A stretch of 64,000 nucleotides of DNA from Nitrospirota bacterium. GTDB lineage: Bacteria; Nitrospirota; Nitrospiria; SBBL01; JAADHI01. The notes beneath the pieces are model-generated. The model saw nothing but the letters and a program-made list of their open reading frames with translations. It did not search any database and was not told where the DNA came from. Both the position numbers and the translations under genes were made by a program. Location: NCBI GenBank assembly GCA_029261215.1, contig JAJDBT010000082.1, positions 1-64,000 on the forward strand, in the 5' to 3' direction. Positions within the stretch are counted from its first letter, which is position 1, and each line of letters begins with the position of its first letter. Shown here piece by piece: positions 1 to 8,525 of the stretch.

Positions 1-1
1 C

Positions 2-787
2 ATCCGCCAGCAACAGGATCACCACATTCAATCAGAGAAATTAATTGGGATAGGTGTCATGGCCGCTGGTATCGCTCATGAGGTCAATAATCCTCTTGCC
101 GCCATGCTCGGCAAAGCCGAAATGATCCTAGAGGAAGAAGATCCGGAACGGATTAAAAAATATGCCAAGGATATTATCCGGTTCGCAAAAAAGGCGTCCG
201 AGATTGTCAAAGGGATCACCTTATACTCGCGGTCAGCCACCACACCTCCCGATGAGAATGAGATATTCCTAAACGATCAACTTCAGGAGGCGATCAAGCT
301 TTCGGGTTATACAAACCTTTTTACCCACGTTGAGGTGATAACCGATTGCCAGGTCATCCCCCCAATCAGGGGAAATGCGGGAGAGATCGGACAAGTCTTC
401 CTTAACTTGATCAACAATGCGGTTCAAGCCATGAAGGGAAGAGGGCGCTTGATCGTTAAGTCTCGATATGAGGATGGTTTCGTCGTGGTCACAATCCAGG
501 ACACAGGTTCCGGGATAAAAAAGGAAGACCTCAAGCAAATTTTTACGCCGCTTTTTACCACAAAAGACCCCGGAGAGGGGACAGGTTTAGGATTAAATAT
601 TGTTCTCAATATTATCAAGAACCACAGAGGGACGGTCAGCGTCGAAAGTGAAGAGGGGCAGGGAGCCACATTTGTATTGAAATTTCCTTCATCAGATCAC
701 ACAGGAGGGCAAGGAGGAAAACCCGGATCGGGAAAGATCAGACAGTCCGTCAAGGGAACCATTAAAACCTGGATCTCCAGAATTTAA
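2..787 (+). CDS. Sensor histidine kinase, C-terminal part (gene starts before the window)
   Basis: This is the catalytic half of a two-component sensor kinase, and the reading frame is open from base 2, so the sensory part lies upstream. The visible 261 residues contain the H-box (GIAHEVNNP, phospho-accepting His), an N-box (LINNAVQAM), G1 (DTGSGI), an F-box (FTPLFTTK) and G2 (GTGLGLNI), which together form a complete HisKA plus HATPase_c module. The ATG at 59 lies inside the conserved H-box helix and cannot be the true start. The protein ends in a basic, glycine-rich tail of about 40 residues. A single-domain response regulator follows 69 bases downstream in the same direction and is the likely phosphotransfer partner. 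The signal sensed cannot be read from this fragment. Confidence 0.93.
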   Translation: MRQQQDHHIQSEKLIGIGVMAAGIAHEVNNPLAAMLGKAEMILEEEDPERIKKYAKDIIRFAKKASEIVKGITLYSRSATTPPDENEIFLNDQLQEAIKLSGYTNLFTHVEVITDCQVIPPIRGNAGEIGQVFLNLINNAVQAMKGRGRLIVKSRYEDGFVVVTIQDTGSGIKKEDLKQIFTPLFTTKDPGEGTGLGLNIVLNIIKNHRGTVSVESEEGQGATFVLKFPSSDHTGGQGGKPGSGKIRQSVKGTIKTWISRI

Positions 788-856
788 TGGTTACGCGCAA
801 TCGAGTGTGTATTTTCACAACCACAACATCACCATATAACAAGGAGGAACCACGCC

Positions 857-1246
857 ATGCCAAGAGTACTACTCATTGAAGACGAAAAAGAAATTCGAGA
901 GGTTGTCAAACATCACCTGGTCAAAGCAAACTACGAGGTTGTCGAGGCGAGTAATGGAGAAGAGGCGATCCGTAAGATTAACGAAGGGAGCAATCCGCTG
1001 GAAGTCGACGTTGCCATATGCGATATCCGAATGCCCAAAATCAATGGGATTGAGGCTACTAACTATTTTCAAGAGCAATTCCCTCACCTTCCCATTATTA
1101 TTATTACCGGCTACCCGGAAACTTCAATGGCGATAGACCTCTTGAAAAAAGGAGTTAAAGAATACTTGGTCAAACCCGTAGAAAAAGAAGTTTTGCTTGC
1201 GGCCGTCAAGAAAGCAGTTGCGGAGCGATCCTGGCCCACGGAGTAA
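857..1246 (+). CDS. Single-domain response regulator (CheY-like receiver)
   Basis: The 129-residue product is a bare receiver domain. Asp56 in the CDIRMP motif is the phospho-acceptor, Glu8/Asp9 form the acidic pocket, Thr84 and Lys106 (VKPV) are the switch residues. There is no DNA-binding or enzymatic output domain, so it must act by protein contact or pass the phosphate on. The start is supported by an AAGGAGG ribosome site 11 bases before ATG. It follows the partial histidine kinase in the same orientation, so the two form a likely pair. A perfect hairpin lies just after the stop. Confidence 0.93.
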   Translation: MPRVLLIEDEKEIREVVKHHLVKANYEVVEASNGEEAIRKINEGSNPLEVDVAICDIRMPKINGIEATNYFQEQFPHLPIIIITGYPETSMAIDLLKKGVKEYLVKPVEKEVLLAAVKKAVAERSWPTE

Positions 1247-1260
1247 TGTCCGTGAACTAG

Positions 1261-1294
1261 AGCCTTGCATCGCCTTTCGGGGCGATGCAAGGCT
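1261..1294. terminator. Perfect 14-bp hairpin between converging genes
   Basis: Bases 1261-1274 are the exact reverse complement of 1281-1294, with a 6-base loop. It sits 14 bases after the response regulator stop, between it and the converging pilus operon. No T-tract follows on either strand, so it is either a weak bidirectional terminator or an RNA 3'-end stabiliser. Confidence 0.55.
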
Positions 1295-1560
1295 ACGTAT
1301 GATTGTCTGGGTTCTTAACGCTTAAAATAAATCGAGACAATCCAAAACCTGAAAACAATTGAACATACAAAGTGTAGTTGAATTCATTTTGATACATCCT
1401 AAAATATAAGACAATAAACGCCAGCCCTTCACTAAAGTCGTATCACTTATAAGTAAAATCTTCTGTCAAAAAGAGGTAAAAAATTGTGACGGACTTTTCC
1501 TTATGCTTTATTTCTATTGCAATTCTATAAAATTCTTAGCCCAACCAAAAGTGAAGATTG
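1295..1560. other. Gene-free convergent intergenic stretch
   Basis: About 265 AT-rich bases separate the response regulator hairpin from the stop codon of the pilX-like gene. I see no ORF with a ribosome site, no tRNA and no clear promoter here. Confidence 0.6.
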
Positions 1561-2931
1561 TTAAGACGCATCAATCGGGACGGAAACCCAGGTGCCGATT
1601 AAGGGTGTGACGGTTCGGATGCCGGGATAGATTGATTGAGCAAAACGGGCGTTGTACCATACTTCAAGGTCGCTTGCGCCTTTGCCCTTAAACCCTTTTA
1701 ATCCGTATAAAGCACCATAGGCCGTGAAACGATCCTTGAGTTCAATAACGTCTTTTGCGGCAAACAGACCTTCAAGGTTGATGTTTGAAAGCTGGACTTC
1801 AAGTCCGTCGGGATAGCTCGCGACGGGTGGCGATTGGGCGGAGACCTCTCTGCCTTGCACCCCGCCTTCAATCACAATCGCCCCTGAAAAGTAAAAATAA
1901 CCCTTGAACTTTCCGCCGGAGATTTTTAAGGCGGGGGTGTTGTGATTGTCGATCCAGACCAGGTGGCTTCGTCCGGTTTCCCCGTTGTAAATGTCGTCGA
2001 AGTGGTCGATGTGATTGCCATCCTTGTCCAAAATATGGGCGCCATTTTTGAGTAAGTGCTGGCCGTCAGCCGAGACTGTGTAGTAGTCGCCCTGTTTTTT
2101 GATAAAAGATCGAAGTCCTTGGGTTTTCATCTGATCGAGTGTGAGACTGCTTCCCTTGTTTTGTGTGGCATTGGGTCTGCTGAGATAGGTGTCTTGGTTA
2201 TCCGGTATCGGGCTCAGGATTTTCCCCTGGACATTTAAGGTCATAAAGGGATCTTCCACTTGAATCGAATAGGGCTCTCCTGTGGGAAAGGCAGATGAAT
2301 CGAGGAGGGGGACTCTGGCAAGATCAGGCCCTAAGTGCACATTTTTTATATATCGGATTTCACCCCAGTGGACCCAAAGGGGGGAAGGGCTGTGTTCATT
2401 TCCGGCACCCTGGATGCCGGCTGTGATTTTTCCCAGGGGATTCAGGGCAATATTGACCCGGACTTTTGCGCGGGCTCCCGTGGCAGTTTCTGAGGTGACT
2501 TCAACAGTACAGATCCCCTCGGCGAGATGCGTGGGAGCATAAAGCCGAAGATCTACAATTTTTCCCAGGTTTTTAAAACTTGAAAAAGGGGCGGCGGCAC
2601 TCGTATTTTCCATGAAATCGCGATCGTTTTTGAATTCGGGTTTTGGAAAATCCGGGCTTTCCCTGTTTCCGGTGCAGTTGTTTTTTGAGAGTGAGGCAAA
2701 GAAAACGGGACGGGGAGAGCGGTTTGGGGATGTGGCCCAGGAGAGGACTTTTTCAATCCCGGATTCTGCCAGGTATTGCGCGGTGACTTCGTCTTCCCCA
2801 TAACGTGCGATTGCGAGTTCTGTCGAGGAAACCTGGAAAGCGAGCAGCGCAAAAGCCGAGCCAAGGGCGAGGATCATGATGACGACAAACATGGCAATGC
2901 CCTGCTGATTTTTGAAACAAGCGTGAGTCAA
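1561..2931 (-). CDS. pilX: PilX-like minor pilin / pilus assembly protein
   Basis: The 456-residue protein begins with a short polar stretch followed by a hydrophobic helix (residues about 12-32) with the QQGIAMFVVIM signature of the PilX N-terminal domain. The next segment contains the conserved E-x-A-x-x-L-A-E-S-G-IE pattern, typical of this family. The large remainder is a periplasmic domain without a recognised catalytic motif. It is the last gene of the run fimT-pilV-pilW-pilX, and its ATG lies one base past the pilW stop. The role, by family, is as a minor component priming type IV pilus assembly. The length is well above a classical PilX, mainly in the C-terminal domain, so the exact role may differ. 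No pilY1 gene follows. Confidence 0.8.
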   Translation of the reverse strand: MTHACFKNQQGIAMFVVIMILALGSAFALLAFQVSSTELAIARYGEDEVTAQYLAESGIEKVLSWATSPNRSPRPVFFASLSKNNCTGNRESPDFPKPEFKNDRDFMENTSAAAPFSSFKNLGKIVDLRLYAPTHLAEGICTVEVTSETATGARAKVRVNIALNPLGKITAGIQGAGNEHSPSPLWVHWGEIRYIKNVHLGPDLARVPLLDSSAFPTGEPYSIQVEDPFMTLNVQGKILSPIPDNQDTYLSRPNATQNKGSSLTLDQMKTQGLRSFIKKQGDYYTVSADGQHLLKNGAHILDKDGNHIDHFDDIYNGETGRSHLVWIDNHNTPALKISGGKFKGYFYFSGAIVIEGGVQGREVSAQSPPVASYPDGLEVQLSNINLEGLFAAKDVIELKDRFTAYGALYGLKGFKGKGASDLEVWYNARFAQSIYPGIRTVTPLIGTWVSVPIDAS

Positions 2932-2932
2932 T

Positions 2933-3664
2933 TCACAGGTTCCTTAGCCAGATTTCAGTCTGGATCTGTCGTTCTCCATACGCGTCGTTGAGAGGGTTTT
3001 CTGTTCGGGCGGTGAGTTGAATGACGACTCTTCGAATCTGTTCTCTCTCGCTCTGACTGAGAACGCCAGTGGGGAGCTGAATCCCGTCTTCATTAAAATA
3101 GCTCAGGTGAAAAGCCACGATAGATGAAGCGGCTTCACGCATCCCGTTGCCGCTGTCCCGGTACAGTGTGTATGAAGGGCGTTCGGTGCCACAGAGGTCT
3201 GGGTCGCTCCCTGTTTTGCCATCGGCGGCGCTGTCTCCCACCCACTCGTAATGGATTTGTTCTTCTGAGTCATCAGTCCGATTGACTTTGCCATTTTGGT
3301 TTAAATCGGCAATAAAGTGGAAAGCAGTGGGTGTGGCCACAAGGATTTTTTCGACGGGCTGTGCGCCGCGAACACAGCCTGGGCCGCGATACACTTTTCT
3401 ATGACTTTTGATCGTATTTAAATGGCCTGCGGCAAAGAGTGTCCCTGTGGGGTCTAGTCCCGTATTTCGTATTTCCTGCCAGAACAAGTCGATGGTCACA
3501 CGACCTTGCTGTTGTGTTTCCGCAATGGCCTCCTGGACTTCATAGTTGTGATAGAAAGAGGTTAATAATTGATAGAATGAGGCAGACATGAGCAATATGA
3601 TCCCCATGGCAAAGAGGGTTTCCAGGAGAGATATGCCTTTTTTATTTTGAGTGACAATCTGCAT
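2933..3664 (-). CDS. pilW: PilW-like minor pilin (type IV prepilin)
   Basis: The N-terminus carries a type IV prepilin leader, with KKG followed by ISLLE, so cleavage is predicted after Gly10 and Glu falls at mature position 5. A hydrophobic helix follows at about residues 11-32. The C-terminal part resembles PilW/GspJ-type minor pseudopilins, including a region with DLNQNGKVNR that looks like a calcium-loop-type Asp/Asn turn. It is packed between pilV and pilX with very short spacing, so it is part of the minor pilin operon. The prepilin peptidase that would process it is encoded at the start of the same operon. Confidence 0.82.
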   Translation of the reverse strand: MQIVTQNKKGISLLETLFAMGIILLMSASFYQLLTSFYHNYEVQEAIAETQQQGRVTIDLFWQEIRNTGLDPTGTLFAAGHLNTIKSHRKVYRGPGCVRGAQPVEKILVATPTAFHFIADLNQNGKVNRTDDSEEQIHYEWVGDSAADGKTGSDPDLCGTERPSYTLYRDSGNGMREAASSIVAFHLSYFNEDGIQLPTGVLSQSEREQIRRVVIQLTARTENPLNDAYGERQIQTEIWLRNL

Positions 3665-3715
3665 TCAGCATGTGTCCGTGTGCAAGGCGGTGTCTGTTAT
3701 TTTTCCTCTTGCTCT

Positions 3716-4093
3716 TTATGATGCACGAAAGCTTTTAATCTCGATTTCTCGCGTTTGTCCCTGAATGTTTTTCCAGGAGACACTCACGCGGATCATCCAT
3801 ATATTGGCATCCATAGGGTCTTTGAGAATTGTCCAGCTTTGTTTCATGCCGTTAGGAAGCATTGCTTCCTGTCGTGCCACAGGGCTTGGCGGTGTGGCAC
3901 GGAGTCGTTCCATTTGGTCTCGCGCGAGCTTTGCGGCAACGGTGCGCTGGTCTCCGGCATCCAGGGCTTTGTAGCCTGCGCCAAACATCCCGATAAATCC
4001 CAGCAATCCAACAGAGAGCACAGCGGAGGCGACAACCGTTTCAATCATCGAAAATCCGCGCTGGCTTTTTATTCCCATCGCCTGTTTTTCCAT
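3716..4093 (-). CDS. pilV: PilV-like minor pilin (type IV prepilin)
   Basis: The 125-residue product has a prepilin leader ending in QRG, then FSMIE, giving cleavage after Gly13 with Phe at +1 and Glu at +5. The hydrophobic stretch VVASAVLSVGLLGFIGMF forms the N-terminal helix. The ARDQMERLR segment after the helix is typical of PilV/GspI. The start overlaps the end of fimT by 25 bases. An in-frame ATG five codons on would still leave an overlap and a complete leader, so the exact start is not settled. It belongs to the minor pilin operon. Confidence 0.83.
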   Translation of the reverse strand: MEKQAMGIKSQRGFSMIETVVASAVLSVGLLGFIGMFGAGYKALDAGDQRTVAAKLARDQMERLRATPPSPVARQEAMLPNGMKQSWTILKDPMDANIWMIRVSVSWKNIQGQTREIEIKSFRAS

Positions 4094-4623
4094 TGATAGA
4101 GTTTGACATGTCCCGTGATGTTCACGGAAATGGCAACTGTCTGATATTGAGGGCCGGGAGGTTGTGTATCGGGGAAAGAGAGCGGGGCATTGGTTAAATA
4201 GATATATCCGCCCAGACCGCTTGCGGTGCCGTTCGGTTCGAAGGCGACCTGATTTCCGTTCAAAGAGATTCCGTCTTCTGAGCTTGCTGAAAGAGGCCCT
4301 GACTTCGGGGTTTGGTTTACTTCCGGGCTGTAGCCAAACCGGATATGGGCGGGGAGTTGTTTTTCTCCTGCATCCCAGAGCGCATACCGATTATCGGGAA
4401 GAGGATCTCCGTTGACGTGAAAATCCGCCGAAGTCCTTGTATTTCGGGTAATGGCTTTTTGTCGTAACTGTCTGAGGTGAGAGATGATTTGGCGGCTGGC
4501 CAATCGTAAGTTTTGTTGCGGAAGTTGTTTTGTGTGGTTCACAAGCGCGATTGTTGAGGTCAATCCGACCAAGGTCATTACAACCATCATTTCGATGGCG
4601 GTATATCCTCCATTCAACCGCAT
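4069..4623 (-). CDS. fimT: FimT/GspH-family pseudopilin
   Basis: The 184-residue product has a short prepilin leader (NGG, then YTAIE), with Glu at +5 and the unusual Tyr instead of Phe at +1. The hydrophobic N-terminal helix is followed by a segment with LRLASRQIISHLRQLRQKA, characteristic of FimT/GspH. Its 3' end overlaps pilV. It follows the NtrC-type regulator by 44 bases on the same strand. By family it is a minor tip pilin, and some FimT homologues bind DNA during uptake. The sequence alone does not show that activity. Confidence 0.82.
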   Translation of the reverse strand: MRLNGGYTAIEMMVVMTLVGLTSTIALVNHTKQLPQQNLRLASRQIISHLRQLRQKAITRNTRTSADFHVNGDPLPDNRYALWDAGEKQLPAHIRFGYSPEVNQTPKSGPLSASSEDGISLNGNQVAFEPNGTASGLGGYIYLTNAPLSFPDTQPPGPQYQTVAISVNITGHVKLYQWKNRRWE

Positions 4624-4667
4624 GAAAACCTCAGACTACTTATTGACTAATATTATAGAAAAATGAC

Positions 4668-6050
4668 CTAAGTTTGAGTGGGTTTTTCTATAGCATAGTC
4701 CTTTATTTTAGTCAATAAGGTTTTGTAGCTGACTTGGAGAATTTCTGCGGCGCGACTTTTGTTGCCGTCGGTTTTCATTAACACCTTCTTGATCATTCGG
4801 GTTTCAATCATGCGGCTTGCGGCGCTGCTGACTTCGTGGAGAGAGCCTTCCAGAGGGATTTCTTTGATGTGGGTGAGTTGATCTGCCCGGGTTCTCAGTG
4901 CGAGATGTTCGGGTAAAATCATGTTCCCGTCGCTGAGAATAGTGGCCCGCTCAATGGTGTTTTGTAATTCACGGACATTCCCTGTCCAGGGGTGTTCCAT
5001 TAAAAGGTTCAATGCGTTTTTTGAAAGTGGTTTGACTTCTTTATTCATCTCTCGTGCAAAGTGATCCACAAAATGCTGAACCATTGCGGGAATGTCTTCG
5101 GTTCTTTCGCGCAGCGCCGGGATGGATAACGGAAAAACATTCAGACGATAGTAGAGGTCTTCGCGGAACCTTTTTTGTTCAATGAGTTTCGGAAGTCCGC
5201 GATTTGTTGCTGCGACGACTCGGACATTTATCGGTATCCGGGTGGTGCCGCCCACCCGGATCAATGAGTTTTCTTCGAGCACACGAAGCAGCTTGGATTG
5301 AAGCGAAAGTTCCATGTCCCCGATTTCATCCAGAAAGATGGTCCCTTTGTCCGCCAATTCAAACTTTCCGATTTTTTTCCCAATGGCGCCGGTGAAGGCG
5401 CCTTTTTCGTGTCCGAATAACTCACTTTCAAGCAGATCATGCGGTATTGCGGCACAGTTAATGGTGATGAGGCTTTCATCTTTTCGAGGACTGAGCATGT
5501 GGACGGCACGGGCGAAGAGTTCTTTCCCTGTCCCGCTTTCACCGAGTAAAAGGACCGTTGTTTTTCCTTGTGCCACTTTACGGGCCTGTTCCAGAATGTT
5601 CAGCATCTCCGGGCTTTTTCCAATAATCTTTGGAAAAGCCAAGTGACTTGAAAAGGTTTCTCTGAGGACAAGATTTTCTTTAAGCAGCCGCTGTTTTTCA
5701 AGGGCTTTTTCAATCTGGAGCAAGAGATGGTCGGGTTCAAAGGGTTTTGCGATAAAATCGTAAGCGCCTTCCTTAACGGCTTTGACTGCGATATCAAAAC
5801 TGCCATGTGCAGTCATGATGATGACGGGCATCGCCGCATAATGTTCTTTTGCCGCATGAAGCACATCAATGCCGGTTTTATAAGGCAGCTTTAGATCGGT
5901 GACGACCAAGTCCAGGCGCTCTGTTTGTATGAAGGCAATGCCTTCCCGTCCGTCCTTTGCCCAAAGGACCTCGTAATGGGCATCCGAGAGCGCTTGAGTC
6001 AGCATTTTAGCAAGGCCTTCGTGGTCTTCGACGATTAAAATTGTTTCCAT
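4668..6050 (-). CDS. Sigma-54-dependent response regulator (NtrC/PilR type)
   Basis: The domain order is receiver (residues 1-120, phospho-acceptor Asp52 in VTDLKLP), AAA+ sigma-54 interaction domain (about 140-370) and a Fis-type helix-turn-helix (about 420-455, NKSRAAEILQVSYKTL). The Walker A is GESGTGKE, the GAFTGA loop that contacts sigma-54 is intact, and the Walker B is FLDEIGD. It overlaps the upstream sensor kinase by 16 bases, so the two are translationally coupled and surely a pair. Being placed inside the minor pilin operon, it probably controls pilus or surface genes. A second NtrC-type regulator at 19-20 kb is the better PilR candidate, so this one is a paralogue. Confidence 0.93.
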   Translation of the reverse strand: METILIVEDHEGLAKMLTQALSDAHYEVLWAKDGREGIAFIQTERLDLVVTDLKLPYKTGIDVLHAAKEHYAAMPVIIMTAHGSFDIAVKAVKEGAYDFIAKPFEPDHLLLQIEKALEKQRLLKENLVLRETFSSHLAFPKIIGKSPEMLNILEQARKVAQGKTTVLLLGESGTGKELFARAVHMLSPRKDESLITINCAAIPHDLLESELFGHEKGAFTGAIGKKIGKFELADKGTIFLDEIGDMELSLQSKLLRVLEENSLIRVGGTTRIPINVRVVAATNRGLPKLIEQKRFREDLYYRLNVFPLSIPALRERTEDIPAMVQHFVDHFAREMNKEVKPLSKNALNLLMEHPWTGNVRELQNTIERATILSDGNMILPEHLALRTRADQLTHIKEIPLEGSLHEVSSAASRMIETRMIKKVLMKTDGNKSRAAEILQVSYKTLLTKIKDYAIEKPTQT

Positions 6051-7510
6051 TCAGGCTCCTTTGTAATGACCTGTTGCCGGTTCACAGGAAGAATGATGGT
6101 AAAAAGGGTGCCGTTTTCTTTATTACTCTCGACCGTGATATGTCCGTTATGCGAAAGGATAATTTTGTGGACGAGCGCCAGGCCGAGACCGGTCCCTTTG
6201 TTTTTTGTGGTAAAAAAAGGCAGGAAGACTTTGTCGAGCGCATCTTCCGAAATGCCAGCCCCGGTGTCTGAAATTTCAATTTGTACCCGTCGTGCGGCCG
6301 GCCGTAAAAAGGCATAGATTTTGAGTTTTCCTGATTTGTTCATAGCATCCAGTGCGTTTTGAATCAAGTTTGTAAAGGCTTGCCGCATTAAGACTGCATC
6401 GAGTTTGATCTCCGGGAAGTCCTGTTCAAAAATGATTTCCCATGTGATTTTTGGGTATTGTCCGCTCTCTTGAAACTGGGCCGTGATGCGCCGGAGCATT
6501 TCGGTCAGGACGATCGGAGTTGCTTCGACCACTGTTTTTTTGCTGTAGGAAAGCAACTCTGAAATAAGGTGTTCCATTGATGAGAGTTCCTCGGTGATGG
6601 ATTGAATCATGGCTTGTCCCGGGTTGTCCGACGCCAGTTTTTTTTCAAGTAAACGAGAAAACCCTAAAATAGTGCCCATGTAACTTCTAAACTCGTGTGC
6701 GACCCAGGCGGACATTTCTCCCATCATGACTAATCGTTTTTTAAGTTCAACCTGCTCTTCCAGCATTTTTTTTTCGGTGAGATCGGTAAAAACAAGCGTT
6801 GCCCCAATCATTTCAGAGTTGCGGTCGCGAAGCAGAGAGGTGCTTAACCCTAACCAGACTTTTTTCCCGTCCGATTGTTCGATTGCGCAGTCCTGGCGAA
6901 GCATGTCTTTTTCTTCTTCAAGGGTACGGTTGAGCAGCTGGCGCATTTTGGCGTTTTGTTCAAATACGGTTTCATAGGATTTTCCTAAAGCGGATTCTGC
7001 GGGAAGGTCGAGAATCGTGCTCGCAGCCGTATTGAAGGTTGTGATTTTTTTTTCACGATTAAAGGTCAGCACCCCGCTTGGAACGCTCTGAAGAATGTTT
7101 TCGTTGTAACTTTCAATCCGTTTTGCCCGGTCTTCAGCTTCTTTTTTGAGTCTTTCCAGTTCTTCTTCTTTTGATTTGAGTTCCTGTATCAAGCCTTCAA
7201 AGGTATCGATGACAAAGCCCGTTTTGTCTCGATAATCCTCGTAATCGGTCATTTTGTTTTTTGAACGAGAAACCCGAACAAGGGAATACATAAAGAGCAG
7301 GGTGCCAGCGACACCAAAAATTTGAAGAAAACGAAGGAGAAAATCACTGCTGGTCGTGCCTTTGACCGGACTCGAAATGACCGAAATCTGAAAAAAAAGG
7401 GCTGTCAGGAGGACACAGACCAAACCGAGAAATATTCCCAGAGAAGTGGCAGTGAAAATCCGGGTTCGTAAGCTGGTTTTAGTTTGAAGGAGCATTTTAT
7501 TCCGATCCAT
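6035..7510 (-). CDS. Membrane sensor histidine kinase with PAS domain
   Basis: The 491-residue protein has two transmembrane helices (about residues 18-43 and 58-76) with a very short periplasmic loop, then a charged coiled coil (about 100-135), a PAS domain (about 140-255), HisKA and HATPase_c. The catalytic motifs are an N-box (LIQNALDAM), G1 (DTGAGI) and G2 (GTGLGLAL). The H-box reads WVAHEFRSYMG, in which the usual Asn-Pro after the His is replaced by Ser-Tyr. The gene is 27 bases after the prepilin peptidase and overlaps its NtrC-type partner by 16 bases. The minimal periplasmic part suggests it senses a membrane or cytoplasmic signal. Confidence 0.92.
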   Translation of the reverse strand: MDRNKMLLQTKTSLRTRIFTATSLGIFLGLVCVLLTALFFQISVISSPVKGTTSSDFLLRFLQIFGVAGTLLFMYSLVRVSRSKNKMTDYEDYRDKTGFVIDTFEGLIQELKSKEEELERLKKEAEDRAKRIESYNENILQSVPSGVLTFNREKKITTFNTAASTILDLPAESALGKSYETVFEQNAKMRQLLNRTLEEEKDMLRQDCAIEQSDGKKVWLGLSTSLLRDRNSEMIGATLVFTDLTEKKMLEEQVELKKRLVMMGEMSAWVAHEFRSYMGTILGFSRLLEKKLASDNPGQAMIQSITEELSSMEHLISELLSYSKKTVVEATPIVLTEMLRRITAQFQESGQYPKITWEIIFEQDFPEIKLDAVLMRQAFTNLIQNALDAMNKSGKLKIYAFLRPAARRVQIEISDTGAGISEDALDKVFLPFFTTKNKGTGLGLALVHKIILSHNGHITVESNKENGTLFTIILPVNRQQVITKEPEWKQF

Positions 7511-7537
7511 TTTTACAATGTTCGGCGCGATTGAGAC

Positions 7538-8302
7538 TTATAATCTGCCCAGGGAAAAGTACCAATGCAAGATGCCGCTGCCCCAAAAGAGGGAAGTGAC
7601 CGCGCCAAAGGCCAGGTAGGGTCCAAAGGGGATGAGGTCTGCCCGGCTTCTGCCACGCAGGAGGATCATTAAAATGCCGATAATCGCCCCGGACAGGGAT
7701 GCAAGAAAAATCGTAAGGAGTACGCCTTGCCAGCCGAGGAACGCGCCAATCATTGCGATGAGTTTGATATCTCCGCCCCCCATACCTTCTTTTTTGAGGA
7801 TTTTTAAAGATAAAATGGCAACGAGGTAGAAAATCCCGCCTCCCAAGAAAAGACCGATGATCGAATCAAGGGGGCCTGGAGGGAGAATGGTTGAGGCCGC
7901 AACAACACCAATGACTATGCCAGGAAGGGTGATGACATCGGGGATAATCTGATGGCTAAGGTCGATAAAAATGACCGCAACAAGTGATGAAAAAAAAGCC
8001 AGGTAAACGAGTGTTTGTGGCGAAGGGCCAAACTGTCTCAGTATAAAAAGAAAACCCAGCCCATGGAGCAGCTCGACCAGCGGATACCTCCATGAAATGC
8101 GAGATTCGCACGCCCGGCATTTTCCCATGAGCATCAAAAAACCAATGATTGGAATGTTATGCCAGGGACGAACAGGTGTTTTACAGTTTGGGCAGTGTGA
8201 GGCCGGAAAGGCAATCGATTCATGACGAGGAAGTCGGTAGATGCAGACATTGACAAAACTCCCAACAACAAGCCCAAAAAGAAAAATGGAAAGATCAAGC
8301 AT
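7538..8302 (-). CDS. pilD: Prepilin peptidase / N-methyltransferase
   Basis: This polytopic inner-membrane aspartyl protease cleaves prepilin leaders and methylates the new N-terminus. The N-terminal methylase part has the zinc tetracysteine (SHCPNCK, then KCRACES). The peptidase half has both catalytic aspartates, in FIDLSHQIIPD and in the GGGDIKL motif. Start choice: an in-frame ATG 30 bases upstream exists, but GGAGGAG lies 5 bases before the ATG at 8302, which also gives the expected MLDLSIFLFG membrane start. The resulting length is 254 residues, normal for the family. It heads the minor pilin operon and would process FimT, PilV and PilW as well as the major pilin encoded elsewhere. Confidence 0.94.
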   Translation of the reverse strand: MLDLSIFLFGLVVGSFVNVCIYRLPRHESIAFPASHCPNCKTPVRPWHNIPIIGFLMLMGKCRACESRISWRYPLVELLHGLGFLFILRQFGPSPQTLVYLAFFSSLVAVIFIDLSHQIIPDVITLPGIVIGVVAASTILPPGPLDSIIGLFLGGGIFYLVAILSLKILKKEGMGGGDIKLIAMIGAFLGWQGVLLTIFLASLSGAIIGILMILLRGRSRADLIPFGPYLAFGAVTSLFWGSGILHWYFSLGRL

Positions 8303-8400
8303 AGACACTCCTCCGCAAAAAAAGGATAGCATAAGAGGCTAGGCCCAGCAATGTAGTGGGATGGTTGCCGATTTTATGGGCCTTCAATATGTGTTTGTTT

Positions 8401-8430
8401 TTTTACTCAACCCCCCCCCCCGGCTGTCAA
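8401..8430 (-). promoter_or_regulatory. Possible promoter with a G11 spacer tract before pilD
   Basis: On the minus strand TTGACA (8430-8425) is followed by GCC, eleven G (8421-8411) and TTGAG, then TAAAAA (8405-8400). The present spacing is 19 bases, and a loss of two G would give the optimal 17. The -10 match is only moderate (4 of 6). It lies about 95 bases upstream of the pilD start. Confidence 0.35.
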
Positions 8431-8525
8431 ACTTTGAAAACGTTCAGCGCTCCTTGGTGTATGATTTTTCTTTTAATATAGCTCGCAACTGAATTATACT
8501 TTTTAAACTCTGCTAAAAAAACACG

